Positions 5,870 to 5,952 of a DNA stretch of 5,952 nucleotides are shown here, piece by piece (positions within the stretch are counted from its first letter, which is position 1; each line of letters starts with the position of its first letter). This DNA comes from DATGHS01 sp035307785 (GTDB taxonomy: Bacteria > Planctomycetota > Planctomycetia > Gemmatales > Gemmataceae), in the NCBI GenBank assembly GCA_035307785.1, contig DATGHS010000002.1, forward strand, positions 1-5,952, read 5' to 3'. The position numbers and the translations under genes are program-made. Below the pieces are notes generated by a model. It saw only the letters and a program-made list of their open reading frames with translations, did no database searches and was not told where the DNA came from.

Positions 5870-5952
5870 ATCGTGCTACTCACTGCCGACCGGCCCACCT
5901 CTCACTTGATAATTCCCATTGCCGGTAGCGCGGGTAGATCGCGATCCAGTGC
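5870..5952. other. Unassigned sequence at right window edge
   Basis: No gene can be supported in these 83 bases. Two minus-strand frames run in from the right edge. One ends at a TGA at 5902-5904 (peptide ending LPALPAMGIIK) and the other at a TGA at 5880-5882 (peptide ending SSERWAGRQ). Either could be the 3' end of a convergent gene, which would fit a bidirectional terminator at 5838-5861, but nothing in these short tails is recognisable. A 6-bp inverted repeat (ACCGGC at 5889, GCCGGT at 5921) is too weak to interpret. Confidence 0.3.

Noticed and set aside
1..5952. CRISPR array, tRNA, rRNA, insertion sequence or transposase
   Set aside because: I saw no regularly spaced repeats, no tRNA cloverleaf, no rRNA segments and no transposase motifs. 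The only repeats are the intergenic hairpins described and the WD40 and HEAT repeats within proteins.

Overview
The window (5,952 bases, GC-rich) most likely comes from a planctomycete chromosome, perhaps of the Pirellulales. No rRNA or tRNA is present, so this rests on gene style: a secreted WD40 double-propeller protein with a C-terminal tail of a type I recall from planctomycete WD40 proteins, a membrane-anchored HEAT-repeat protein, and an intergenic inverted repeat built on a GATAACACG unit. The phylum is an inference.

Layout from left to right. (1) Positions 3-1340, + strand: a HEAT-repeat membrane protein cut off at its 5' end by the window edge. (2) Positions 1354-2937, - strand: a complete purH, encoding the last two steps of IMP synthesis; it converges on the HEAT gene with a 13-base gap. 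(3) Positions 2938-3039: a short divergent promoter region with an imperfect palindrome. (4) Positions 3040-5184, + strand: an exported 714-residue WD40 protein with about 14 blades. (5) Positions 5185-5332: an intergenic inverted repeat followed by seven T's, which may act as a terminator. (6) Positions 5333-5575, + strand: an 80-residue single-pass membrane protein with a short coiled coil. (7) Positions 5618-5836, + strand: iscX, an Fe-S cluster assembly accessory protein, 42 bases behind the small membrane gene and probably co-transcribed with it. (8) Positions 5838-5861: a perfect 10-bp hairpin directly after the iscX stop, with T-rich sequence on both sides, followed by 83 bases with no assignable gene.

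The genes do not form one pathway. purH is a housekeeping gene away from other pur genes, and iscX is away from any visible isc or suf gene. I see no defence system, mobile element, CRISPR array or other obviously new multi-gene system. The points most worth following up are the WD40 protein and its C-terminal tail, the GATAACACG inverted repeat, and the pairing of iscX with a small membrane protein.
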